64,000 bases of DNA, from contig NZ_BBJT01000007.1 of the NCBI RefSeq assembly GCF_000739915.1, positions 1 to 64,000 of the forward strand. The letters are read 5' to 3'. Positions 54,901-63,121 of this stretch are shown here, in pieces. Both the position numbers and the translations under genes were made by a program. The stretch is from Paenibacillus chitinolyticus NBRC 15660 (lineage in GTDB: Bacteria > Bacillota > Bacilli > Paenibacillales > NBRC-103111). Under the pieces are notes generated by a model, which did no database searches, had not been told where the DNA came from, and saw only the letters and a list, made by a program, of their open reading frames with translations. Within the stretch, counting starts at the first letter, position 1. Every line of letters starts with the position of its first letter.

Positions 54901-56198
54901 GCGGGCTGCGAGCTCTGCACCGTAACCTGCCCGAGCGATCCGTGCAGATCCACCTTGGCGGAACCGTCCGAAAGGGTAAGCTCCGGCACCCGGGCTTCCA
55001 CGCCGACTTCCACTTGGGCCGAAGACCGGATGTCCATCTGCTGGACGACGGTTTTACCAGAGACCACGATCCGCACATTTTCTTTAAGAACAGTCACGCC
55101 GTTCAGCTCGGAATTTTCAAAAACGACCGTATTGTCGTCGCCTCCGGCTACTCTCGTCTGCCCTTTAACTTTGATGCCTTCTGCGTAAAAGTCGTTTTCC
55201 AGCCCCTTCGCAACGGTCAAATCGCCGTTGATTTGCAGACCGGTCACGGACAAATAATCATTGGATACGATCAAATCTCCGGGCAGGATAGCCCCGTTCC
55301 CATCCAGTACCAGATTGCGGGAGAACTCCTCTTCCCCGTCCCCGGCCGGACTTCCGGATGCGCGCAGTTCAAGTGAACGGATCGCGTCGATCTTGCGGCC
55401 GTTCGCATGAAATTTCAGCTTGGCTCTGGAAAGAACCGCCTTGTTCTTCTCCGTAAAAAGGGCCGCCGTCTCTTCGGACAGCTCATATACGACACCGTTC
55501 AGTTTGATGTGGCGGGAATCTCTGATTTCCTGGAGAATCATGTCATGTTCGACGGAAAAAAAGGTGGCCAGCAGCATTTCAGCCGCCTCGCCGCGGGAGA
55601 CGGTGCCTGCCGGGAGAAAAGAGCCTCCGGCAAGCTTCATGGAACCTTGTTCCAGGCTGGCCCGGACGTAAGATTGAGCCCACGGAGCGGTCCGGTCCCA
55701 GTCTCCGGGCAGAACAGACACGCTGCCGCCTTCGGGAGAAAGTTCGGCGGCGCGCATCAGCATGGCCGCCATTTCCTGGCGGGTTACGGGAGCTTGAGGG
55801 CGGTAGTTCCCCTCTCCGTCGCCTTGGACGATACCGGCCTTGCGGATCGCCTCGATATACGGACTCCCCCAGCCGCTTGCGGAAACATCCTTAAAGGACG
55901 AAGACGATGCGTCAAGCGGAAGCTCCAGTGCATGTGTAAGGAGAACCGCCATCTCCACCCTAGTCAGCGGATCTTTCGGACGGAAAGCGTCCGCGGCTCC
56001 ATCGAAAAGCCCCAATTCGACCGCACGTTGAATACTTTCCAGCGGGTTTCCGGTTATGCCCGAAAGATCGGCAAAGCCGGCTTTCTGGGTTGCGGGAGCG
56101 GCGCTTACGGCCGAGCCTCCCGCCGTTCCGGCGGAAGCTGCCAAAGCGCCTGCCATCAATACGGATAAAACCTGTGGAATCTTACGTTTCTTTCTCAT
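51945..56198 (-). CDS. Giant SLH-anchored surface protein with cadherin-like repeats and a lamin-tail-like end
   Basis: 1417 residues. Signal peptide (1-33), three SLH motifs (about 40-220; ADAFRPKDPLTRVEM, GNYRPQAPVTRQEM), a beta-helix-like middle (about 270-500) rich in Val/Thr/Ser, a Gly/Ser linker (about 510), then about seven Ig/cadherin-like repeats of about 95-100 residues (DxDGDxLxYxV and DGKGGxAxxxxxV marks). The end (about 1230-1417; IFFSEYLDGG, TLVRKSGVSTG, EWNVYPKGSYQFMGHH) resembles a lamin-tail (LTD) domain. Wall-bound, adhesin or fibre-type protein. ATG 56198. Confidence 0.85.
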   Translation of the reverse strand: MRKKRKIPQVLSVLMAGALAASAGTAGGSAVSAAPATQKAGFADLSGITGNPLESIQRAVELGLFDGAADAFRPKDPLTRVEMAVLLTHALELPLDASSSSFKDVSASGWGSPYIEAIRKAGIVQGDGEGNYRPQAPVTRQEMAAMLMRAAELSPEGGSVSVLPGDWDRTAPWAQSYVRASLEQGSMKLAGGSFLPAGTVSRGEAAEMLLATFFSVEHDMILQEIRDSRHIKLNGVVYELSEETAALFTEKNKAVLSRAKLKFHANGRKIDAIRSLELRASGSPAGDGEEEFSRNLVLDGNGAILPGDLIVSNDYLSVTGLQINGDLTVAKGLENDFYAEGIKVKGQTRVAGGDDNTVVFENSELNGVTVLKENVRIVVSGKTVVQQMDIRSSAQVEVGVEARVPELTLSDGSAKVDLHGSLGQVTVQSSQPAQITGSASIRQLNVTGSASVSIDGTGTIEQLQVTNTASQVAIGPSAQVTSVSLGQGVSPSAVTTSSAPAGGAGSSSSSGSSNGAPVQTVPFPDYIFMERGTPASIDLAAYFTDPEGDTLKMSAISSSNRIAGVSMSGYKVTLTPAASGTATIKVSIDDQHGNKISASIKVTVYALPVAQTVPDQLVQLNGASGVVRLSDYFSDKALRNLTYSVSSSDLSVADVSVNGDELSLTPLRSGHTSVTVTAQNDIVAHDGSRGETSVTFELTVNTPPAASQNPADVHLAPGAVSSPLDLSQLFTDGDGDTLTYEAESGDSSVATGSVQTGLLTIQANQPGTAVIKLRAKDGKGGVGTADLTVHVGPFNQSPVVSLQPTDRLLAVGQTDTALDLTQIFADPDQDALVYEYTVSDPSVVAAVRQGDSLLLTALQGGQAVIKLTAKDGKGGEVSASYTVTVNRAPEAVRNPDDVYLVTGRADGELDLSQFFADGDQDPLTYEVQSSVPGTASWEVAGQKLKLHALQVGTSAFRVTAKDGRGGEAAVTFTVNVRMPNTLGTIPDQTVELGAPKLLDLTALLAGFDSAATVTANTYDTSVATVLLSDRKLTMTPVSEGTATVTLSVYHPVEGDQSTQFAIRVVQHLNSAPTVVKNIPDQLLTPGVTNVRTFDLASYFADADGDALSYTVSGFSPAVVSASVSGSILTLNPGTGSTDGQVTVTADDGKGGTAEFKINVRTAQLVNNEIVTIRTKQGIKDPLTYDLADLFPGETSFRMYKGTPDAIISGPTVLNGKTLSLANETSYLWVIGAQGKAAVFRVVAEAQGAPQIFFSEYLDGGDGRIAFELYYSGDMDPGKKPTGYTVEAHQYMKKTGKMNVISKALLDQGPGKPLIVPYIFIDSIFYDFFDLTAAVYYNEDGIRFYNPAEWNTVALVLKKDGQIVDVLGDPSSTAQFLPNGGTLVRKSGVSTGSKQFSKYGEWNVYPKGSYQFMGHHTP

Positions 56199-56372
56199 CT
56201 TTCATCTCCGCTTCAGTTGAATTTTTTACTTGCTGAACGTTCCGGTTCGGATAAAGACCGCTTTAAAATTATCGGCCTATTAAAGCGATAACGTTACGTG
56301 AGCTTGTCCGTCCCTTTCGAATGTCACGAATCACATTCTTTGCCGCGTTCTCTGATTCCTCCATTAAACGAC

Positions 56373-56411
56373 AAAAAAAGCCAATTGCCTTCAAAAGACG
56401 ACATGGCTTTT
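56373..56411 (-). terminator. Terminator of the DUF72 gene
   Basis: The minus-strand stem AAAAGCCA / TGGCTTTT (short, 18-base loop) is followed by more T. It lies just after the stop at 56427. Moderate. Confidence 0.55.
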
Positions 56412-56426
56412 CGTATAGACCGTAAA

Positions 56427-57278
56427 TCAGAATAAATCCAGCTGCCTCGGAGCGAGTCCCTGCTCGTCCTCGATGCCGAGCAGTTCCATCATTTCTTTGG
56501 CGTTGGCGGCTGCGTCCCCGCCGGAGTTGTTGTTGAAAATAACCGCGACTTCGCGGCTGCTCCGTTCCAGCACCTTGAGACGCTCCTTCCACTCCAGGAG
56601 CTCGGCCCGGCTGTAGCGGTACAGGTACCGCACGTCGCGCCAGCTCTTGCCCGGAGGCGCACCGACCCAGCCGCCGTCGTTGCGGCCGTGGAACCGGACC
56701 AGCGTCAGGTCCGGATTGGCTGCGCGGAGCACGATCGGCACCGATCCGCTGCCGACCTGGGGCTCGTCGCAGACCGTGTGAATCCAGCCCTCCTGTTCCA
56801 GGAAGCCGAGCGTGCGCTCCCGCACTTCCGGGGCATACCAGCTGCGGTGCCGGAACTCCACCGCGAGCGGCAGCCCGTCCAGGAGACTTTTCGCTTCACG
56901 GAGCGCGTCCACATTTTCGCGGATACAGTCAAACCAGGGCGGATACTGCATCAGCACCGCCGTCAGTTTGCCCGCCTCACGCATCGGCTCGATGGACTCC
57001 GCGAAAGCCCGGAACATCTGCTCCGTGCTTTCGAAAGGATTTTTCCCGCGCAGATGTCCCGTCATACCCTGGTACGCCTTGACGACGAACCCGAAACCGG
57101 GCGGCGTCTCCTTCACCCACTTCCGGGTATTGCGCAGGGGCTGGACGGCGTAAAAGGAGCTGTCCAGCTCCACAACCGGAAAATGCGAGGAATACACTTT
57201 CAGCTTATCTTTCTTGTCCGCAGGAGTTGTATAGAGATCGTCATGATCTCCCCAGCCTGCCAATCCGATTCGTATCAT
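56427..57278 (-). CDS. DUF72 (YecE-like) TIM-barrel protein
   Basis: 283 residues. DUF72 marks: RIGLAGWGD at the start, FYAVQPLRNTRKWVKETPPGFGFVVKA, QYPPWF, AVEFRHRSWY and the end YLYRYSRAELLEWKERL, FNNNSGGDAAANA. The family is a TIM barrel with no settled function. ATG 57278 follows GGAGGGA; the longer frame is not supported. Confidence 0.9.
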   Translation of the reverse strand: MIRIGLAGWGDHDDLYTTPADKKDKLKVYSSHFPVVELDSSFYAVQPLRNTRKWVKETPPGFGFVVKAYQGMTGHLRGKNPFESTEQMFRAFAESIEPMREAGKLTAVLMQYPPWFDCIRENVDALREAKSLLDGLPLAVEFRHRSWYAPEVRERTLGFLEQEGWIHTVCDEPQVGSGSVPIVLRAANPDLTLVRFHGRNDGGWVGAPPGKSWRDVRYLYRYSRAELLEWKERLKVLERSSREVAVIFNNNSGGDAAANAKEMMELLGIEDEQGLAPRQLDLF

Positions 57279-57427
57279 GCCAATCCCTCCTCTGGCAGCG
57301 TCCTTTATGCAGCTGTAATCAACCGCTTTTTTCCATCTTAACACATATGTACGATTACCCGAATTCCACCCGTTTGTCCCACTCCGTTCAGGGGTTCCGG
57401 GCCAATAATTCCCATAACGAGACTGTA

Positions 57428-57462
57428 CAAAAAGCGCCGGAGAACAATTCCCCCGGCGCTTT
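57428..57462 (-). terminator. Terminator of the cotD-type gene
   Basis: The minus-strand stem AAAGCGCCGG / CCGGCGCTTT is followed by a T run, 17 bases beyond the stop at 57479. Confidence 0.85.
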
Positions 57463-57478
57463 AGCATCAGTTGGACCG

Positions 57479-57697
57479 TTAACGAATCGGAGAAGGGCAG
57501 AATTCGTCTCTCACCGTGCAGCAGTAAACGTGTTTAGGCACGGGCACACAGTGATGACGGTTGACGATTTCGATCGGATGAACGATTTCTACGATCTGCG
57601 GGTGATAAAAATCTCTGTATACTCTCGTAGGCGGATCGAACACCTGCTTCTCCGGGCAAAGACAGTGATTATGGTGGTGGTGATGATGATGACTCAT
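57479..57697 (-). CDS. cotD: CotD-family spore coat protein
   Basis: 72 residues, His/Pro/Val-rich with an N-terminal run of seven His, and PEKQVFDPP, IVEIVHPIEIVNRHH and VPVPKHVYCC segments as in CotD inner-coat proteins. It is made late in the mother cell. ATG 57697 follows GAGAGGAGG. A sigma-K promoter was sought but not clearly found. Confidence 0.85.
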   Translation of the reverse strand: MSHHHHHHHNHCLCPEKQVFDPPTRVYRDFYHPQIVEIVHPIEIVNRHHCVPVPKHVYCCTVRDEFCPSPIR

Positions 57698-57928
57698 ATT
57701 GAACCTCTCCTCTCGAATATATCTAATTCAGCATACGGAGGGAGAGACATTTATGCCTGTTCACTTGCCTATTGCGCGGAGACTTTTTTCCGCTCTTGTC
57801 CCATGGGCATACCCGTAGGAGCCGGAGGCCCTTATCGGTCAGATGACACGGCCCCTTATCGCGCAGCAAGCACACGGCAGTGCGCTCGCCCGGCGCTGCG
57901 AGGAGACTGCCTTCCGGAGCAGGCGGCG

Positions 57929-59209
57929 TTATTGTCCGAAGAGCATACGCACCCCTTCGAGAGCGAGTCCGATAATAAATCCGCAGACGGCGCCGTTGAC
58001 CCGAATCCACTGAAGGTCTTTGCCGACCTTGTTCTCGATGAACTCGATCAAGGTGGCATTGTCCATCTTGTCGATATTCTCGCGGACAAGAGCGCCGATT
58101 TTGGAATGGTTGCGCTCCACAAACTCGGTGATCTGCGCCTTCAGCCATTCCTCCAGCTTGCGCACGGTATTCTCATCGCCGCGCAGACGGCGGACGCCTT
58201 CTTCAAGCAGCGGCATGACGGTCTCGTCCAGCAGCGGGCCTTCCTGCAACTGCTCCAGGAGCCGGTCGCGCCAGCTTTCGATCATAGCGGTAAGCCGCTC
58301 CTCCAGCCGGAGCCGGTCCGGCAGCTGCCGCGCCAGGTTACCGACGGCTTCGTGCAGCCGCTCGTTGTCTTTAAGGCCCGCCATCTCCCGGCGGACGATG
58401 TCAAGCAGGCCGACGCGGTTGCGGTGGCCGGGAAGCCGCAGGGCGGCCAGGTTATCGAGCAGCGCATGCTGAAGCATGCCGCCAAGCTTGTCCCCGGACA
58501 TAAATCCGAGGAGTGCGTTCTTGGCGAAGGCCATCAGCCCGTTCATCTCGATTCCCTGGATAACCCCCTCGGCGATCTCCCCGAGGAGGCGGCGCGTCTC
58601 GGCCCGCACGGCCCAGCGCTCGGCACGGTCGATCAGGAAATCAATTGCCGGCTCTTCGTAGCCGTGCGACAGCACCTGATCGACCGCCAGCCCGACGGCC
58701 GCCGCCGGGTCCATTTTGCCCGCCGCCTGCCGGATTTGCTGCGAGGCAAAAGCCGCGATCTGCTCAGCAGGCAGACGCTCCAGCGCGAAGCGGCAGGCGC
58801 TGCGCACCGCCTCGCGCGCACCTTCTGAGCGGAGCGCTTCCTCCGCTTTGACGAGCATCGTCTCGACGAGGCGCATCTGGCCGATCCGCAGCGCGATGCT
58901 TTCCTTGCCCAGCAAATTGTCTTCCACCGCGGAAACGACCGCCTTCGTCATTTGGGCGCGGTTGTTCGGCAGCAGGGCCGTGTGCGGGATCTTGATCCCC
59001 AGAGGGTGCCGGAAAAGAGCCGTGACCGCAAACCAGTCCGCGAGTCCCCCGACAAGGCCCGCTTCGAAGCCGCTCTGCAGAAAGGCTCCCGCGGTATGCG
59101 GAGCGAAAGGAAGCGTGGCCAGGAAGCCCGCTCCCATCACACCGAGCGAAACCGTCGCGATATGTTTGGTCTCTTTAGGTTTTTTCTCTCTCGATTGAAG
59201 TTCCTGCAT
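57929..59209 (-). CDS. DUF445 membrane-associated protein
   Basis: 426 residues. An N-terminal helix pair (VSLGVMGAGFLATLPF and EAGLVGGLADWFAVTALFRHPLGIKIPHTALLP, the DUF445 mark), a long amphipathic helical middle, and a C-terminal helix (GAVCGFIIGLALEGVRML). YheB-like; function unknown, possibly envelope or spore related. ATG 59209 follows GGAGGGA; a start 24 bases earlier has no site. Stretches of very high GC in the middle. Confidence 0.88.
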   Translation of the reverse strand: MQELQSREKKPKETKHIATVSLGVMGAGFLATLPFAPHTAGAFLQSGFEAGLVGGLADWFAVTALFRHPLGIKIPHTALLPNNRAQMTKAVVSAVEDNLLGKESIALRIGQMRLVETMLVKAEEALRSEGAREAVRSACRFALERLPAEQIAAFASQQIRQAAGKMDPAAAVGLAVDQVLSHGYEEPAIDFLIDRAERWAVRAETRRLLGEIAEGVIQGIEMNGLMAFAKNALLGFMSGDKLGGMLQHALLDNLAALRLPGHRNRVGLLDIVRREMAGLKDNERLHEAVGNLARQLPDRLRLEERLTAMIESWRDRLLEQLQEGPLLDETVMPLLEEGVRRLRGDENTVRKLEEWLKAQITEFVERNHSKIGALVRENIDKMDNATLIEFIENKVGKDLQWIRVNGAVCGFIIGLALEGVRMLFGQ

Positions 59210-59346
59210 AGATGAATCCCTCCGACAGGGCATAACCGGCTGTGCAAACGGACGCTGCCGGTTTCCTGGTTTTTATCGTTAACAGCATTATCGCCGATTT
59301 TTCCTATGAACTCCAGAGGGTGCGTAATCCGCCGCCCGGGATACCG

Positions 59347-59387
59347 AAACAGGGCTGCCTTTGTACGTATGTACGCAGACAGCCCCC
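59347..59387 (-). terminator. Possible terminator of ytkL
   Basis: The minus-strand stem GGGCTGTC / GGCAGCCC with an inner GTACATACGTAC is followed by only a weak T run (TGTTTC), about 40 bases past the ytkL stop. Confidence 0.35.
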
Positions 59388-59422
59388 TCGTTTGCGGTTC
59401 CCTTATCGCTGCCCCGGCAGGC

Positions 59423-60109
59423 CTAGACGTCCAAGGTCTCGCCCGGAGCGAGCCGGACGCCTTCCTGATACGCCTGCTTCAGCTTTTGAATCCATTCGCT
59501 TGCGTCCTGCTTGATCACGTCGAACGTATTGTAGTGGGTCGGAATGTATTTTTTGGCGCGCAGCCATGTGGCCGCAAGCACGGCTTCATCCGGTCCCATC
59601 GTAAAAACATCTCCGATCGGTAATGCCGCCACATCGATGTTGTACATTTCCCCGTACAGCTTCATATCTCCGAAAAGGGCCGTGTCGCCCGCGTGATAGA
59701 ACGTTTTGCCGCCCATGGTCAGAAGAATGCCCCCGGGTTGTCCGCCGTCCACGAATTTGCCCGGCTCCACTTCAATACTGGAGGAATGGAAAGCCAGCGT
59801 ATATTTGACGGTGCCCCATTCGAACTTGGCGCTGCCGCCGATGTTCATGGCAAAGGTTTTGAGTCCCTTGGATGCGAAATAAGAAGCAATTTCAAAATTC
59901 GCGATAATGACGCAGTCATTTTTGCGGGCAATTTCCTCGGCATCCGCGATGTGGTCGCTATGGCCGTGTGTAAGCAGGATGGCGTTCACTTTAATTTCTC
60001 CCGGATCGGCTACAGCCAGTGCATTTCCGCTTAGAAAAGGGTCCAAGAGTACCCGGTATCCTTCGTTTTCTACCAAAAAACACGAGTGTCCGTGATAAGT
60101 AATTTGCAT
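59423..60109 (-). CDS. ytkL: UPF0173 metal-dependent hydrolase (YtkL-like)
   Basis: 228 residues of the metallo-beta-lactamase fold. LLTHGHSDHIADAEEI gives the HxHxDH zinc site, YHAGDTALFGDM the Asp, and PTHYNTFDVI the last His. It is a cytoplasmic hydrolase of unknown substrate. ATG 60109 follows AAAGGAGG. The longer frame has no support. Confidence 0.93.
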   Translation of the reverse strand: MQITYHGHSCFLVENEGYRVLLDPFLSGNALAVADPGEIKVNAILLTHGHSDHIADAEEIARKNDCVIIANFEIASYFASKGLKTFAMNIGGSAKFEWGTVKYTLAFHSSSIEVEPGKFVDGGQPGGILLTMGGKTFYHAGDTALFGDMKLYGEMYNIDVAALPIGDVFTMGPDEAVLAATWLRAKKYIPTHYNTFDVIKQDASEWIQKLKQAYQEGVRLAPGETLDV

Positions 60110-60427
60110 ATGAGCGCCTCCTTTAAGTTTCAACTCGTTCATTACCCGGTTGACGGGCTTCCGAAACATCCATTATTACCGGTAGGTGTATGTATAAAAA
60201 TGCGGCCTGCAAACAGACCTTTCAATGGAAGTGTGCCCAGCGGAACGCCGGTTCAAACAGGATCTTTCGGTTCCCTGTCTCTATTAAACCCCAAACTGGA
60301 AGGAGAATACAACTTTTGGGGTACGCAAAAAGCCCTTTTGAACGGACAGGCGGCGGTAATCGCCAAGCATCTGTCCGCTTCAAAGGGCTTCATCTAAATT
60401 GCGGGTTCATGGTCTATTGCCGATCTC
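60110..60427. other. Gap between ytkL and the yeiH-type gene
   Basis: 318 bases holding the promoter region of ytkL (not resolved) and a strong terminator at 60325-60390. Nothing else is seen. Confidence 0.5.
60325..60390 (-). terminator. Terminator of the yeiH-type gene
   Basis: The minus-strand stem AAGCCCTTTGAAGCGGACAG / CTGTCCGTTCAAAAGGGCTT with an inner GGCG/CGCC is followed by a T5 run. Confidence 0.88.
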
Positions 60428-61717
60428 TCAGCCAAGCAGACGCAGGACATAGACCTCCGCGATGCCGAGCAGCGAGAGCAGCACCGAGCCCAGCAGCACG
60501 GCTGCGGAAGCCCAGAGTCCGTGACGCCGGAACACGGCCAGGTTCACGTTCAAGCCGAGCCCGGCCATCGCCATCGCGATAAGCAGGTAGGCGCCTTGAA
60601 CGGCGGCTGCCGCGGCGGGCTGCGGTACGATCCCGATCGTGTTCAGAGCGGCGGCCGCCAGGAAGCCCACGATGAACCACGGGACCGGCACGCCCGCCTT
60701 GCGGGGAGCGGCGCTCCCGGCCGCGCCGGAAGCCGCGGAGCCGGGGGCGCCTTCGTCTGCGCCCCGGCGTTCCCGCCGCGCCGCCCAGACGCCGAGCACC
60801 AGAGCGACCGGCGCTAGAAGGGCTACGCGCGTCAGCTTCGCCAAGAGCGCGCTGTCTACCGCGGCACTGCCGCCCGGAGCGGCGGCCGCGATCACGTGGG
60901 CGATCTCGTGCAGCGTCGCGCCCGAGAAGAAGCCGTACTCGGCGGACGAGAAGCCGAGCAGCGGGTACACCAGCGTGTAGGCCACGGTGAACAGCGTGCC
61001 GAGCAGCGCGATAACCGTGACGCCGACGGCCGTTTCGTCGTCGTCCGCCTTGATTTGCGGAGAGATGCCGGCGATAGCCGCCGCCCCGCAAATCCCGGTG
61101 CCGCAGGCGCTCAGCATCGCGAGGCGCGGGCCTACGTTCATCCGCCGGGCGATGGCGTATACGACGACGGTCGCGAAGAGGATGTTGCCCGCCGACGCGG
61201 CGAACACGGCCGGCCCCGCATGCACCACATCCAGCAGGCTGAGGCGCATGCCGAGCAGGATGATGCCCGCGCGGAGCAGCTTCTTGCTGGCGAAGGCCAG
61301 CCCGGCCGGGGCGGATGCCGGCACGGGAGCGGCGGCCCGCCAGGCGATGCCGAGCAGCAGGGCGAGCACGAGCTGCCCGATGACATTCAGGCCCGGAATG
61401 AGGGCGAGCGCTTTGGCCGCGAGGGCCAGCGCAAGCGTCATTCCGAGGCCTGTGGCGAGGCGGGCGGGGCCGCTGCCGGGCCCCAGCTTTGCCGCTGCTG
61501 GGGCAGCGGAAGGGTTTGACGCTTCCGCCTCTGCGAAACCCGAGGCGGCAAACGTATCGGCACTCCCGCGCCTTCCCTCCGCTTGCGCCTCTTCCGGCCG
61601 TGTTTCTTCTTTTATAACAGAAGATTCTGCTTTATCTTGGCTTTCATTCGAATCCGTCTTTTCTTTTCCCGTTTCATGTAAAGCCGGGGTTCCTAACCGC
61701 TGCGTAAAAGTTTTCAT
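60428..61717 (-). CDS. yeiH: YeiH/UPF0324 family membrane exporter
   Basis: 429 residues. About ten helices from residue 85 on (GLNVIGQLVLALLLGI, LLRAGIILLGMRLSLLDVV, GTGICGAAAIAG and EIAHVIAAAA match YeiH, a putative sulfate/sulfonate exporter). The N-terminal ~80 residues are a Glu/Ser/Ala-rich, disordered extension not seen in most homologues. Very GC-rich. ATG 61717 follows GAGGGG. Divergent from a LysR gene, as usual for this family. Confidence 0.88.
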   Translation of the reverse strand: MKTFTQRLGTPALHETGKEKTDSNESQDKAESSVIKEETRPEEAQAEGRRGSADTFAASGFAEAEASNPSAAPAAAKLGPGSGPARLATGLGMTLALALAAKALALIPGLNVIGQLVLALLLGIAWRAAAPVPASAPAGLAFASKKLLRAGIILLGMRLSLLDVVHAGPAVFAASAGNILFATVVVYAIARRMNVGPRLAMLSACGTGICGAAAIAGISPQIKADDDETAVGVTVIALLGTLFTVAYTLVYPLLGFSSAEYGFFSGATLHEIAHVIAAAAPGGSAAVDSALLAKLTRVALLAPVALVLGVWAARRERRGADEGAPGSAASGAAGSAAPRKAGVPVPWFIVGFLAAAALNTIGIVPQPAAAAAVQGAYLLIAMAMAGLGLNVNLAVFRRHGLWASAAVLLGSVLLSLLGIAEVYVLRLLG

Positions 61718-61989
61718 CTGTCGACCCCTCCAGTTCGTTTCGGCTCGTGTTCACACGGCTGTCGAACGCGTTCTTTATTTTCACTATAAGAGGACGTGCA
61801 GGGGAACGGAAATACGAATACGCGATGCCAATCATTACAAAAACTTATGATACAATGGAGGCAAAGGTCAGACGCTCTTTTCGCTTTTACAAAAGGGCTG
61901 TTGAACCGCCAGGCTTTCAGACACATGAAGACGCATGCAGCCGCTTTTCGACTGTCTTCTCACACTCAATCGTTGCGGAGGGATTTACG

Positions 61990-62901
61990 ATGATCGTCGA
62001 TCATTTGCGCGTGTTTGCCGCCGTGGCGGAGCAGCGCCATTTTTCCCGGGCCGCCGAGGCACTGAATATTTCCCAGCCCGGCGTCAGCCAGCATATCCGG
62101 AATCTGGAGCAGGAGTTCGGCGCCAAGCTGATGATCCGCTCTCCCAAACAAGTCAAACTGACGGAAGCCGGGGAGCTTCTTTATGCGAGAGCTAAAAGAA
62201 TTCTGCGCCTCTACGAAGAAGCCCGTCAGGAAATCGACGCTTTGCAGCACGTCGTGACGGGATCGCTTAAAATCGGCGCCAGCTTTACGATAGGCGAGTA
62301 TATCCTTCCCCGCCTGTTGGCCGATTACGCCAAGCATTACCCGAAGGTAGACATCCAGTCCACGATCGCGAACACCGTCGAAGTGGTTCAAGGCGTGCGC
62401 CGCGATCATTTTCACATTGGGCTTATCGAGGGGATCGCAGACGCCCCGGACGTAGAGATCGAACCTTTTATGGAAGATGAAATGATTCTCATTGCTCCCC
62501 GCGATCATCCTCTGACCCGGGAACTGTTCAAGCTCCAGGCCTTGCAGAACCAGACGTGGGTTTGGCGGGAGCCCGGTTCGGGAACCCGCGCTTACAGCGA
62601 CAGGCTGATCGCCGAATGGCAGCTGAACGTGAAGCGCTCCTTTATGTTCAGCAGCTCCCAAAGCGTGAAGGAAGCGGTGTCCGCCGGGCTCGGGATCGCT
62701 CTTTTGTCGAGATGGATCGTGCGCAAGGAGCTGGAATCGGGGGAAATCGTCCATCTGGGAGCCGGCGGCCGCCGTCTGACCCGGACTCTGACGATGGTGC
62801 GCAGGACCGCGGGTGAAAACTCGAAGGCACTGGAAGTATTCGTCCAGAAAGTTCGCGGCGCTCATGAGGCGATGCAGGTTCCGGGCCCCACCCCATCCTG
62901 A
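61990..62901 (+). CDS. LysR-family regulator (CysL-like)
   Basis: 303 residues. N-terminal helix-turn-helix (FSRAAEALNISQPGVSQHIRNLEQEFGAKL), then a type-2 periplasmic-binding-like effector domain (about 90-290). ATG 61990 follows GGAGGGA; the longer frame adds ~80 residues without support. The pair LysR/YeiH is common and CysL (YwfK) of B. subtilis is of this type, so control of sulfur or sulfite metabolism and of the divergent yeiH is likely. Confidence 0.9.
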   Translation: MIVDHLRVFAAVAEQRHFSRAAEALNISQPGVSQHIRNLEQEFGAKLMIRSPKQVKLTEAGELLYARAKRILRLYEEARQEIDALQHVVTGSLKIGASFTIGEYILPRLLADYAKHYPKVDIQSTIANTVEVVQGVRRDHFHIGLIEGIADAPDVEIEPFMEDEMILIAPRDHPLTRELFKLQALQNQTWVWREPGSGTRAYSDRLIAEWQLNVKRSFMFSSSQSVKEAVSAGLGIALLSRWIVRKELESGEIVHLGAGGRRLTRTLTMVRRTAGENSKALEVFVQKVRGAHEAMQVPGPTPS

Positions 62902-63121
62902 CCGGTCTCTATTCCGTTTCCTTGCGCGGCACGAATGCAGCCGGCTTCGGTTCCGTTCTGCTTCCCGTTCCAAAACTCCCCTGCTTCACATGCCCCCTCC
63001 CGGCGTTAAATAGTCGGTAGCCTGTAACATCCTGCTCCTACCATACGGGAGTCTATAGACTTCCCGCACCGGCGGACAGACAGGCTCCGTTATGTCCATT
63101 ATAAGTACGGGGAGAATGCGC

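Noticed and set aside
57753-57818. Plus-strand 21-codon frame after GGAGGGAGAG
   Set aside because: Very short, no context and no recognisable product; probably chance in the cotD upstream region.
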